From NCBI GenBank assembly GCA_007120095.1, contig SKOM01000020.1:1-15342 (forward strand): a DNA stretch of 15,342 bases, given 5' to 3'. Positions 1 to 6,861 of the stretch are shown piece by piece (within the stretch, counting starts at the first letter, position 1; every line of letters starts with the position of its first letter). The DNA is from Candidatus Competibacteraceae bacterium (GTDB lineage Bacteria > Pseudomonadota > Gammaproteobacteria > Competibacterales > Competibacteraceae). The notes beneath the pieces were generated by a model. It saw only the letters and a list, made by a program, of their open reading frames with translations, had not been told where the DNA came from and searched no databases. The translations under genes were made by a program, and so were the position numbers.

Positions 1-222
1 CTCGGCATCATCTTTGGGGATTGGGTATTCATATTCAGTGCGACTGAGTCCATTCGTCGCCCCTTTTATGGTCAATCGTGCCCCGTTATCGGTTAAACGT
101 ACCCGCACGGATAAATGCTTCTCATTCGTTAAATAACCTTGACGAAATTGTTCCGAGCGTTGGATTTGTCTTTTCCAATCGTCATTCTTGACCAAAAACT
201 TACGTTCAATTTCGATGCCCAT
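1..222 (-). CDS. CYTH-domain triphosphate tunnel metalloenzyme (partial, N-terminal 74 residues)
   Basis: The N-terminus of a CYTH/TTM fold protein, cut by the left window edge. The ATG at 222-220 gives a protein starting MGIEIERKFLV. The EIERK sequence at residues 4-8 is the ExExK signature whose glutamates bind metal in this family. Further on come a QGYLT stretch, an alternating RVR strand, a TIK strand and LSRTEYEY, which match the small single-domain bacterial TTMs such as the Nitrosomonas europaea tripolyphosphatase. The probable role is hydrolysis of inorganic tripolyphosphate or a related triphosphate in the cytoplasm; the substrate is inferred from the family. The start lies 18 bases after the ilvD stop, so the gene is probably the downstream member of an ilvD transcript. 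The C-terminal half, with the remaining tunnel residues, is outside the window. Confidence 0.85.
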   Translation of the reverse strand, partial: MGIEIERKFLVKNDDWKRQIQRSEQFRQGYLTNEKHLSVRVRLTDNGARLTIKGATNGLSRTEYEYPIPKDDAE

Positions 223-240
223 ATTTATGTTATGCCTGTG

Positions 241-1926
241 TTATTCATCGGTGACGCAGCCTTCGGATGCCGTCTTGACCGTCTTAATGTACTTGAACAA
301 AGTGCCTCGGGAGGCACGATAATCCGGCATTTGCCAGTGGTTACGCCGCTGTTGTAACTCAGTATCGCTGAGCGCCACGGATAGGGTGTTGGCTTCAGCG
401 TCGATGGTAATCACATCGCCGTCAGCAATCAGAGCCAGCGGCCCGCCTTCCTGCGCTTCGGGGACAATATGCCCGATAATAAAGCCATGAGAACCACCGG
501 AGAAGCGCCCGTCGGTGAGCATCGCTACATGTGGCCCCAACCCCGCCCCCATAATCGCCGACGTGCAGGTGAGCATTTCCGGCATCCCAGGGCCGCCTTT
601 AGGGCCTTCGTAGCGGATGACAATCACATCCCCTTTACGGATGGTGCCTGCTTCCAGTGCGTGCAGCATGGCCTCTTCCTGGTCGAACACCCGTGCCGGT
701 CCGGTGAATTGTAACCCTTCTTTGCCCGTAATTTTAGCCACTGCACCTCCGGGAGCCAGATTGCCCTTGAGGATACGAATATGGCCGCTGGGCTTGATCG
801 GTTGTGTTAGCGGTTTAATGATGGCTTGTCCGGGTGTGAGATCGGGTAAATCGGCCAAGTTCTCCGCCAGGCTGCGGCCGGTGACCGTGAGGCAATCACC
901 ATGAATTAACCCATTGGCCAATAGATATTTCAGCACGGCCGGTACCCCGCCGACCTGATGCAAGTCTTCCATAACGTATTGGCCACTGGGTTTGAGATCA
1001 GCGATAAACGGCACTTTATCGCTGAAGGTCTGGAAATCGTCTATGGTTAACTCCACATCAACGGCTCGTGCCATAGCCAGTAAATGCAGCACGGCATTGG
1101 TCGACCCCCCCAAGGCCATCACGATGGTCATGGCGTTTTCAAACGCCTGACGGGTCATGATATCGCTAGGCTTGATGTCCTGTTCTAGCAGATGGCGCAG
1201 GGCGAGGCCGGCGTCCAAGCACTCTTGCTGCTTAGCCGGGTCGGTTGCCGGATTGGAGGAACTGTACGGTAGGCACATGCCTAGCGCCTCAATGGCCGAG
1301 GCCATGGTATTGGCTGTGTACATGCCGCCGCACGCACCCGCTCCGGGGCAAGCATGATGGACGATATCGCTGCGCTGCTCTTCGTCAATCGCTTTAGCGA
1401 GGAACTGGCCATAGCTTTGGAAGGCTGAGACGATATCGATCGGTTCACCTTGCCGGGAACAACCCGGTTTGATGGTGCCGCCGTACACCATCAGCGCCGG
1501 GCGGTTAACCCGTGCCATCGCCATAATGACACCGGGCATGTTTTTATCGCAGCCGGGCAGGGTGATCAGGCCGTCATACCATTGCCCACCCATGACGGTT
1601 TCGATGGAGTCGGCAATTAAATCACGGGACTGCAAGGAATAACTCATCCCCGAGGTGCCCATGGAAATCCCATCCGAAACCCCGATGGTGTTAAAGCGCA
1701 TTCCCACCAGTCCGGCAGCCTTTACACCTTGCTTGACCTGAGTGGCCAAATCCAGCAGGTGCATATTGCAGGGGTTGCCGTCGTACCACACACTGGCGAT
1801 ACCGACTTGGGCCTTGTTAAGATCCTCATCGGTCAAGCCGGTTGCGAACAACATGGCTTGGGAGGCCCCTTGTGATTTGGGTTGGGTGATAGCGGCGCTA
1901 ACGCGATTAAGTTTTTTTTCGGTCAT
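241..1926 (-). CDS. ilvD: Dihydroxy-acid dehydratase
   Basis: IlvD dehydrates 2,3-dihydroxy-isovalerate and 2,3-dihydroxy-3-methylvalerate to the 2-oxo acids, the step before the final transamination in valine and isoleucine synthesis. With the start at 1926 the protein has 561 residues, the short (about 560) type that resembles fungal Ilv3 and many bacterial homologues. Three cysteines expected to bind the Fe-S cluster are present: Cys53 in GNPCNMH, Cys126 in GCDKNMPG and Cys199 in GACGGMY. Lys128 follows in the second motif, and the C-terminal GRFSGGSHG has the probable catalytic Ser476. An in-frame ATG at 1947 would add seven residues (MNLCSNP). I prefer 1926 because MTEKKLNR matches usual N-termini, but neither start has a clear ribosome binding site. 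A run of eight A (minus strand) lies just after the start. The gene is followed by a CYTH gene. Confidence 0.95.
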   Translation of the reverse strand: MTEKKLNRVSAAITQPKSQGASQAMLFATGLTDEDLNKAQVGIASVWYDGNPCNMHLLDLATQVKQGVKAAGLVGMRFNTIGVSDGISMGTSGMSYSLQSRDLIADSIETVMGGQWYDGLITLPGCDKNMPGVIMAMARVNRPALMVYGGTIKPGCSRQGEPIDIVSAFQSYGQFLAKAIDEEQRSDIVHHACPGAGACGGMYTANTMASAIEALGMCLPYSSSNPATDPAKQQECLDAGLALRHLLEQDIKPSDIMTRQAFENAMTIVMALGGSTNAVLHLLAMARAVDVELTIDDFQTFSDKVPFIADLKPSGQYVMEDLHQVGGVPAVLKYLLANGLIHGDCLTVTGRSLAENLADLPDLTPGQAIIKPLTQPIKPSGHIRILKGNLAPGGAVAKITGKEGLQFTGPARVFDQEEAMLHALEAGTIRKGDVIVIRYEGPKGGPGMPEMLTCTSAIMGAGLGPHVAMLTDGRFSGGSHGFIIGHIVPEAQEGGPLALIADGDVITIDAEANTLSVALSDTELQQRRNHWQMPDYRASRGTLFKYIKTVKTASEGCVTDE

Positions 1927-1956
1927 GGGGTTGCTGCAAAGGTTCATGGATTAAAA

Positions 1957-1977
1957 GTGATAAGCCTAACGGATCAC
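1957..1977. promoter_or_regulatory. Short dyad upstream of ilvD (weak operator candidate)
   Basis: GTGAT at 1957-1961 and ATCAC at 1973-1977 form an inverted repeat with five-base arms, centred about 40 bases upstream of the preferred ilvD start. The location suits a regulator or promoter element, but arms this short occur by chance. I see no convincing -35/-10 pair next to it. Confidence 0.2.
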
Positions 1978-2011
1978 CTGCGGCTTGGGAATAGCGGATG
2001 ACCGATACATG

Positions 2012-2033
2012 CCGCACTCCATATCGAGTGCGG
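2012..2033. terminator. Hairpin between the sugar kinase and ilvD
   Basis: CCGCACTC (2012-2019) pairs perfectly with GAGTGCGG (2026-2033) around a six-base loop. It lies 44 bases beyond the stop of the FGGY kinase gene and before ilvD, both on the minus strand. It may end or attenuate kinase transcription, but no T-run follows on either strand, so it is not a canonical intrinsic terminator. Confidence 0.45.
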
Positions 2034-2076
2034 TTACCGCCGGATCAATGAATTGCCAAAAACCATATCGGCAAAC

Positions 2077-3582
2077 CTAATGCTTTAACAGTGCATGCAA
2101 ACGATGGGCGATCGGTGCGTGTGCTTGTTGCAGGGCTTGATAGATAGCAAATAAATCCTGGTATAAAGCGTGCCGAGTGGGATCAGGTTCGGCCGTATTA
2201 ATCACCCGCACACAGCGGTGTACCGCATCGTGCGGATCAGTAAACAAACCAATACCGATACCGGCTACCAGCGCCGTACCAAATGAAGCCTCCCCGGCCT
2301 CGGGCAGTTCTAAATGTAGCCCGGTGATATCGGCCATGAGCTGCTGCCATTCCGCACTCCGTGCTCCACCGCCGAGCAGCCGGGCTGTTTGGATTTCCAG
2401 CCCTTTGTGGCGGGCATCGCAGAGCAGATCATTAATCGAATAAGCAATACCCTCATAAACTGCACGGGCGAGATGCGCACGGCTATGGCGAATGGTCAGT
2501 CCCCAGAAACCCGCCCGCAGATGGGCATCCCAGTATGGGCCGCGTTCGCCCTGCAAATAGGGGTGGAAAAATAGCCCATCGCTACCTGCGGGTGCCGATA
2601 GCGCCAGACGCTGTACCGCGTCATGATCTAAATCAGGGAATAGTTGTTTGCACGCCCAGCGGTGAGCGGTGGCACAGGCATTGGTGCCAGTCGCCAGATA
2701 ATACAAACCGTCAATGATATGCGGGTAGCAGGAGATAGGGGGTTTAACAATCGGCCGATCTACCGTGAGGAACAGCACTCCGGAGGTCGCCAGTTTAATC
2801 GCCGCCTGACCGGGGTGGGTCGCCCCCACACCGAACAGTTCCACCGTGGTGTCGTTGCTACCGATCACTACCGGAGTGCCAGCAGCCAAGCCAGTACTGC
2901 GTGCGGCTTGTGGGGTGATCTCGCCAGCGATATGAGTGGGTCGGGAAACTGGGGGCAGGGTGCTGGTAGGCCAGTCAATCAGGGCGCAAATTTCATCGGA
3001 CCAATCGTGCTGATCCGCATCGGCCAGCAGGGCACCGACGGCATCGCTGAAATCTGTCCCCCAAGTGTTGGTGAGTCGCCAGCGTAAATAATCTTTAGGC
3101 AGACAAAAATGCCTCACTTTGCGAATGATCTCAGGCTCATGGCGTTGCAGCCAGTACAGCATGGGCAGTGACCAGGTCGGATTGACGCGATTCAGCGACA
3201 AACGCTCAATGAGTTCGCCATGCTGTTCGCGCAGCTCATTCGCTTCCTGGGTACTGCGCTGATCGTTCCACATGATTGCGGGACGTAGCACCTGACCGGT
3301 TTTGTCCAGCAATACCGGAATATGGGCACCGGCACTGACGCCGATGGCAGCAATCCGGTCAGCAGACAAGCGAGCAGTGCTGAGCGCTTGGGGAACCGCA
3401 TGACATAAGGCCGTGTACCATTCTTTCGGATCCTGTTCCGACCAGCCGTGCTGGGGAATGCGGGTGGTAATGGGGTATTTGCCGTCGCCAAGTATTTGGC
3501 CGCCGGCGGTATCGACCAAGGTGGCTTTCAGGCTGCCAGCGCCGAGATCAATGCCGAGCACGATACACGAATGGGTGGTCAC
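2077..3582 (-). CDS. Xylulokinase-like FGGY-family carbohydrate kinase
   Basis: An ATP-dependent cytoplasmic sugar kinase of 501 residues, the usual length for XylB-type FGGY kinases. The N-terminal nucleotide-binding lobe has IDLGAGSLK (residues 11-19), WSEQDP (47-52) and WNDQR (105-109). LPKDYLRWRLT (161-171) and LGGGARSAEWQQLMADITG (403-421) closely follow the E. coli XylB pattern. The probable catalytic base is Asp244 in GSND. The sugar pocket differs from E. coli XylB: MHG becomes AHI around residue 87, and the Asn after the catalytic Asp is Thr245, so D-xylulose is not assured. The GTG start at 3582 is supported by AGGGA eight bases upstream. It is transcribed divergently from an oxygenase gene. 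No isomerase or sugar transporter is adjacent, so the pathway cannot be told from context. Confidence 0.85.
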   Translation of the reverse strand: MTTHSCIVLGIDLGAGSLKATLVDTAGGQILGDGKYPITTRIPQHGWSEQDPKEWYTALCHAVPQALSTARLSADRIAAIGVSAGAHIPVLLDKTGQVLRPAIMWNDQRSTQEANELREQHGELIERLSLNRVNPTWSLPMLYWLQRHEPEIIRKVRHFCLPKDYLRWRLTNTWGTDFSDAVGALLADADQHDWSDEICALIDWPTSTLPPVSRPTHIAGEITPQAARSTGLAAGTPVVIGSNDTTVELFGVGATHPGQAAIKLATSGVLFLTVDRPIVKPPISCYPHIIDGLYYLATGTNACATAHRWACKQLFPDLDHDAVQRLALSAPAGSDGLFFHPYLQGERGPYWDAHLRAGFWGLTIRHSRAHLARAVYEGIAYSINDLLCDARHKGLEIQTARLLGGGARSAEWQQLMADITGLHLELPEAGEASFGTALVAGIGIGLFTDPHDAVHRCVRVINTAEPDPTRHALYQDLFAIYQALQQAHAPIAHRLHALLKH

Positions 3583-3619
3583 AATGAATATCCCTGAGTC
3601 TATTTATAGTGGCTTATAG

Positions 3620-3648
3620 CTTGCAGTGCGGCTGTGCTACATTGCAAG
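3620..3648. promoter_or_regulatory. Dyad in the divergent kinase/oxygenase intergenic region (putative operator)
   Basis: CTTGCAGTG (3620-3628) and CATTGCAAG (3640-3648) are inverted copies with one mismatch (eight of nine positions), separated by 11 bases. The dyad lies in the 93-base gap between the kinase start (3582) and the preferred oxygenase start (3676), so one bound regulator could control both genes. A TATAAA on the minus strand (3608-3603) could be a -10 element for the kinase, without a good -35. The function is inferred from position and symmetry. Confidence 0.45.
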
Positions 3649-3675
3649 CCAAACCTCAACAGGATTGATGAGATT

Positions 3676-4695
3676 ATGCATAATGATGTCCTAGCCCCGA
3701 ATTTACGGTCGCAATTTCTGCCACCGACGGCCATCCCGGTGATCGACGTGGCCGCTTTACAAACCGGTGATTTAACTGCACGTCAGGTGACTGCTGAGCG
3801 CATGGGCAAAGCCTGTCGTGAGATGGGGTTTTTCTATGTCAAAAACCACGGTATCAGCGAGCAGCAAGTGGCGGCTACTTTTGCCGCCGCTCGCCGGTTT
3901 TTTTCCTTGCCGCTGGCTCGTAAGCAAGCGATTGCCATCGAGCAATCCCCCTGCCATCGTGGTTATTTTACCCTGGGTGGTGAAAATCTCGACCCATTGC
4001 GCCAGCGGGGCGCGGGTGATCTCAAAGAAGGAATAAAAATTGGCCGCGATTTACCGCCTGACCACCCTCGGGTGCGGGCGGGCACGCCGTTGCACGGACC
4101 AAACCAATGGCCGAGTGACTGGCCTGACTGGTGTGAGACCATGCAGGATTACTACACGGCGTGCCAGCAGCTCGGATTGCGCTTGATGCGAGCCTTGGCG
4201 TTGGCACTGGGATTGCCGGAACACTATTTTGATGCCTATTTGCGTGAGCCGATGGCGACTCTCGGGCCGCTGCATTATCCGCCCCAGCGCGGTTCCATCA
4301 CCGAGGCGCAAATCGGTGCCGGTGCCCATACCGATTTTGGCTGTTTGACCCTGCTGGCGCAGGACGCCAGTGGCGGTCTGCAAGTGCGTAATCTCGCTGG
4401 ACACTGGCTGGAGGCTCCGCCGATTCCAGGCACGCTGGTGGTCAATATCGGCGATATGCTGGCGCGTTGGACTAACGATCAGTTTCGCTCCACCCTGCAT
4501 CGGGTGATTAACCGCTCAGGACGTGAGCGCTATTCGCTGCCGTTTTTCTACGATCCTGAGTTTGATACGCCCTTGGCGTGTCTGGAGACCTGCACCGGCC
4601 CGGATAACCCGCCGCGTTACCCACCGACCACCGCTGGGCAGTATTTACTGGATCGGATTAACGAAACGTTTGCCTATCATCGCGCTGCTCAATGA
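3676..4695 (+). CDS. 2-oxoglutarate/Fe(II)-dependent oxygenase of the isopenicillin N synthase-like family
   Basis: A cytoplasmic non-heme iron oxygenase of 339 residues, the only plus-strand gene in the window. An N-terminal DIOX_N-type region (about 20-140, with PVIDVAAL and GFFYVKNHGI) precedes the double-stranded beta-helix domain. The iron ligands are visible: His218 and Asp220 in AHTDFG, and His275 in STLHRV. Arg285 and Ser287 in RYS are the usual co-substrate carboxylate anchor of this family. The ATG at 3676 is chosen because AGGA lies at 3661-3664 and homologues begin near there; a GTG at 3634 would add 14 residues and overlap the dyad. Bacterial members act on varied, mostly unknown substrates, so I assign none. 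The gene is divergent from a sugar kinase and converges on hepT, with a palindrome between their 3' ends. Confidence 0.85.
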   Translation: MHNDVLAPNLRSQFLPPTAIPVIDVAALQTGDLTARQVTAERMGKACREMGFFYVKNHGISEQQVAATFAAARRFFSLPLARKQAIAIEQSPCHRGYFTLGGENLDPLRQRGAGDLKEGIKIGRDLPPDHPRVRAGTPLHGPNQWPSDWPDWCETMQDYYTACQQLGLRLMRALALALGLPEHYFDAYLREPMATLGPLHYPPQRGSITEAQIGAGAHTDFGCLTLLAQDASGGLQVRNLAGHWLEAPPIPGTLVVNIGDMLARWTNDQFRSTLHRVINRSGRERYSLPFFYDPEFDTPLACLETCTGPDNPPRYPPTTAGQYLLDRINETFAYHRAAQ

Positions 4696-4727
4696 GTTTG
4701 AATACAGAAGTTGTAATAGTCAGACAG

Positions 4728-4755
4728 GTCGGGCATAAGCGCAGCGTTGCCCGAC
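4728..4755. repeat. REP-like palindrome between convergent genes, possible bidirectional terminator
   Basis: GTCGGGCA (4728-4735) pairs perfectly with TGCCCGAC (4748-4755) around a 12-base loop, TAAGCGCAGCGT. The GTCGGG...GCGCAGCG...CCCGAC pattern resembles the extragenic palindromes common between genes in many gammaproteobacterial genomes. It sits between the ends of the oxygenase gene (plus) and hepT (minus), where such elements are typical and could stop transcription from both sides. Only this copy is seen in the window. Confidence 0.6.
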
Positions 4756-4760
4756 AGACA

Positions 4761-5101
4761 TCATAACTTTTCCAGTATCACTTGTATTTGGCTTTTAATT
4801 TCGGGCAGTTTCCGTATGACAACATCCCATACAATATCCGCATTGATGCTAAAATAGCGATGGGCTAGGACATTGCGAAAGTCCTTCATGGTGCGCCAAG
4901 GGATATCACCGTATTGCTGTTGCATGTCAGGCGGTATTCTGCCGGCAGCTTCCCCGATAATTTCCAGTTCGCGGATTGTCGCCGAGAATGTTTTACGGTC
5001 GTTGATAAAATGCTCAAAGTCGATTTCATGCAAAAGGATTGAATCGCATCAATTGACTCAAGTATATCTTTGAGATACATAATGTTATCTCGATCAAACA
5101 T
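4761..5101 (-). pseudogene. hepT: HepT-family HEPN toxin, frameshifted
   Basis: HepT is a HEPN RNase toxin (DUF86 family) paired with the MntA nucleotidyltransferase. The ATG at 5101 starts an N-terminal segment of 23 residues, MFDRDNIMYLKDILESIDAI and on, overlapping the mntA stop by eight bases as usual for this pair. The rest continues in another frame from about 5035: LHEIDFEHF, then RELEIIGEAAGRI and RNVLAHRY. That last stretch is the RX4HXY catalytic motif (Arg76, His81, Tyr83 of the restored protein). Adding one T to the T4 run (plus-strand A4 at 5032-5035) restores a normal protein of about 113 residues. As written, only a 90-residue product from a TTG at 5033 would keep the active site, lacking the first helix. 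This is either a real inactivating deletion or a sequence error. Confidence 0.85.
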
Positions 5102-5384
5102 AGATAATTTCTCTTTTTATCTTTTCCTGTAATTCTGGTCGGAGATTGGATAGGACACCTAAGTCTATTTTTTTTTGCAGATGGTCTTCCAGAAAATGCA
5201 ACGTACTAAAATAACCATCGGCAATTTGGTGGGTGTCCAGTTCAATAGCGATGTCTATATCACTGTCTTCTCTGGCGTCGCCCCGGGCGTAACTGCCGAA
5301 CAATCCGACTTTGACCACCCCGAACCGTTGGGTCATTTCATCTTTGTGAACGGATAAGAACTCAGTTATTTCTTCTTTTTTCAT
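5094..5384 (-). CDS. mntA: MntA-type nucleotidyltransferase antitoxin
   Basis: A minimal nucleotidyltransferase of 96 residues. Gly30-Ser31 followed by ten residues and Asp42-Ile-Asp44 gives the GSX10DXD motif of MNT antitoxins exactly. Members of this family silence HepT by attaching AMP units to the tyrosine of its RX4HXY motif. The reading frame is complete and ends inside the start of hepT, so the two are translationally coupled. The locus looks more AT-rich by eye than the housekeeping genes beside it, and sits as a small island between der and the oxygenase gene, which suits horizontal arrival. The 104 bases upstream, to the end of der, presumably hold its promoter, but I see no strong hexamers there. 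Confidence 0.9.
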   Translation of the reverse strand: MKKEEITEFLSVHKDEMTQRFGVVKVGLFGSYARGDAREDSDIDIAIELDTHQIADGYFSTLHFLEDHLQKKIDLGVLSNLRPELQEKIKREIIYV

Positions 5385-5488
5385 AATCTTAAGCTCTGTG
5401 CTGTTGGTAGGAAATGATCATCATTAGTCCGGTAATCAGAGCGAACAACTCTATCATTGTTTACTGCTGAACGGGCTTAACCAGGGGG

Positions 5489-6847
5489 TCAACGCTGGCG
5501 TTTGGCGGAGCTGCGGGAGCGTGAGCTGGGACGATACGGGTTATCGCCGCTTTTGAATTCGATGCGTAGTGGTGCGCCGGTGAGCTGTAATGCGTTGCGA
5601 AAATAATTCACTAAATAGCGCCGATAGGTTTCTGGGACACGTTCGACCCGATTGCCATGAATAATAATGATCGGCGGGTTTTGCCCGCCTTGATGGGCAT
5701 AGCGCAGTTTAATCCGATAGCCTTGCACCAGCGGGGGCTGATGGTGAGCGACAGCCTGTTCTAATAATTGCGTCAGCTTCGGGGTGGACAGTTTACCGGT
5801 GGCTGAGGCATACGCTTGGCGCACGGAGGTCAGCACTTCTGTGATGCCAGAACCGTGCAGGGCTGAGATCAAATGGATACGGGCAAAATCGACAAAGCCC
5901 AAACGCCGATCCAGCTCGTTGCGTACCTTCTGGCGTACTTCGGGTTCCAGACCATCCCATTTATTCACGGCGATGACCAAACCCCGCCCACTGTTGAGTA
6001 CATGACCGAGCAGGCTGGCGTCTTGCTCGGCGATGCCTTGGCGGGCATCCAGCATCAGCAGCACCACATCGGCTTGTTCCAGTGCTTGCAGGGTTTTTAA
6101 AACGCTGAATTTTTCAATAGTTTCATGAACCCGGCTGCGTCGCCGCACACCCGCCGTATCAATCAGGGTGTAGTCTTGGCCGTCTTTTGCAAACGGTACC
6201 CGGACGCTGTCACGGGTGGTTCCCGGCAAATCCGAAGCCAGCATGCGCTCTTCACCGAGCAGGCGATTGACCAGGGTGGATTTGCCCACATTCGGGCGGC
6301 CAATAATCGCCAGGCGGATGCTGTCGCTGGACTCGGCGGTATCATCCGTAGCCGTATCGGGGGTCTGTGCTAAGACGGTTTCGATCAGTTCCAGCACCCC
6401 CTGACCATGTTCCGCAGCAATCAGATAAGGCTGATCCAGGCCAAGGGAGTAGAACTCGCTGGCCACCAGATCGGTATTTAACCCTTCGATTTTATTGACC
6501 ACCAGGTACAGGGGCTTGCCCAGGCGGCGTAAATCATGGGTGATGGTTTGATCGGCAGCACTCAGCCCTTCACGGCCATCCACCAGCAGCAGCAGCGCAT
6601 CAGCCGCTGCAGCGGCCTGCAAGGCGTGCCGGGATACCCGTTCGGCCAGGCGATCATCACTACTGGTCAAGCCACCGGTATCGACGACAATATACGGTTT
6701 TGAGCCTAACCGGCCCCGTCCGTACTGGCGATCCCGGGTTAACCCCGGATAATTAGCCACCAATGCGTCCCGTGATCGAGTGAGCCGGTTGAACAGGGTG
6801 GATTTGCCGACATTGGGCCGTCCGAGCAGGGCGATTACCGGCAGCAT
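5489..6847 (-). CDS. der: Ribosome-assembly GTPase Der (EngA)
   Basis: Der is the tandem GTPase needed for 50S subunit maturation. The 452-residue protein has two G domains and a C-terminal KH-like domain. Domain 1 shows the P-loop GRPNVGKST (9-17), DTGG (56-59) and NKIE (118-121). Domain 2 shows GRPNVGKST (183-191), DTAG (230-233) and NKWD (295-298). The KH-like region begins near residue 355 and includes QGYRIKLRYAHQGGQNPP. The tail is basic. It is shorter than E. coli Der (about 490), mainly from a short inter-domain linker. The first-domain G4 motif has Glu where Asp is canonical, a variant known in other proteobacterial Der proteins. It follows bamB by 14 bases with no clear ribosome binding site, so coupling to bamB translation is likely. 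Confidence 0.97.
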   Translation of the reverse strand: MLPVIALLGRPNVGKSTLFNRLTRSRDALVANYPGLTRDRQYGRGRLGSKPYIVVDTGGLTSSDDRLAERVSRHALQAAAAADALLLLVDGREGLSAADQTITHDLRRLGKPLYLVVNKIEGLNTDLVASEFYSLGLDQPYLIAAEHGQGVLELIETVLAQTPDTATDDTAESSDSIRLAIIGRPNVGKSTLVNRLLGEERMLASDLPGTTRDSVRVPFAKDGQDYTLIDTAGVRRRSRVHETIEKFSVLKTLQALEQADVVLLMLDARQGIAEQDASLLGHVLNSGRGLVIAVNKWDGLEPEVRQKVRNELDRRLGFVDFARIHLISALHGSGITEVLTSVRQAYASATGKLSTPKLTQLLEQAVAHHQPPLVQGYRIKLRYAHQGGQNPPIIIIHGNRVERVPETYRRYLVNYFRNALQLTGAPLRIEFKSGDNPYRPSSRSRSSAKRQR

Positions 6848-6861
6848 GGTAAAATGATCAT

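Noticed and set aside
2644..3087. Plus-strand open frame of 147 codons opposite the sugar kinase
   Set aside because: It lies wholly antisense to a gene with full-length FGGY homology and shows no motif.
4051..4500. Minus-strand open frame of 149 codons opposite the oxygenase
   Set aside because: The plus-strand oxygenase carries all the catalytic residues; this frame is its shadow.
5028..5040. Programmed ribosomal frameshift in hepT
   Set aside because: No canonical slippery heptamer or downstream pseudoknot is visible, and the family is not known to use frameshifting; an indel is simpler.
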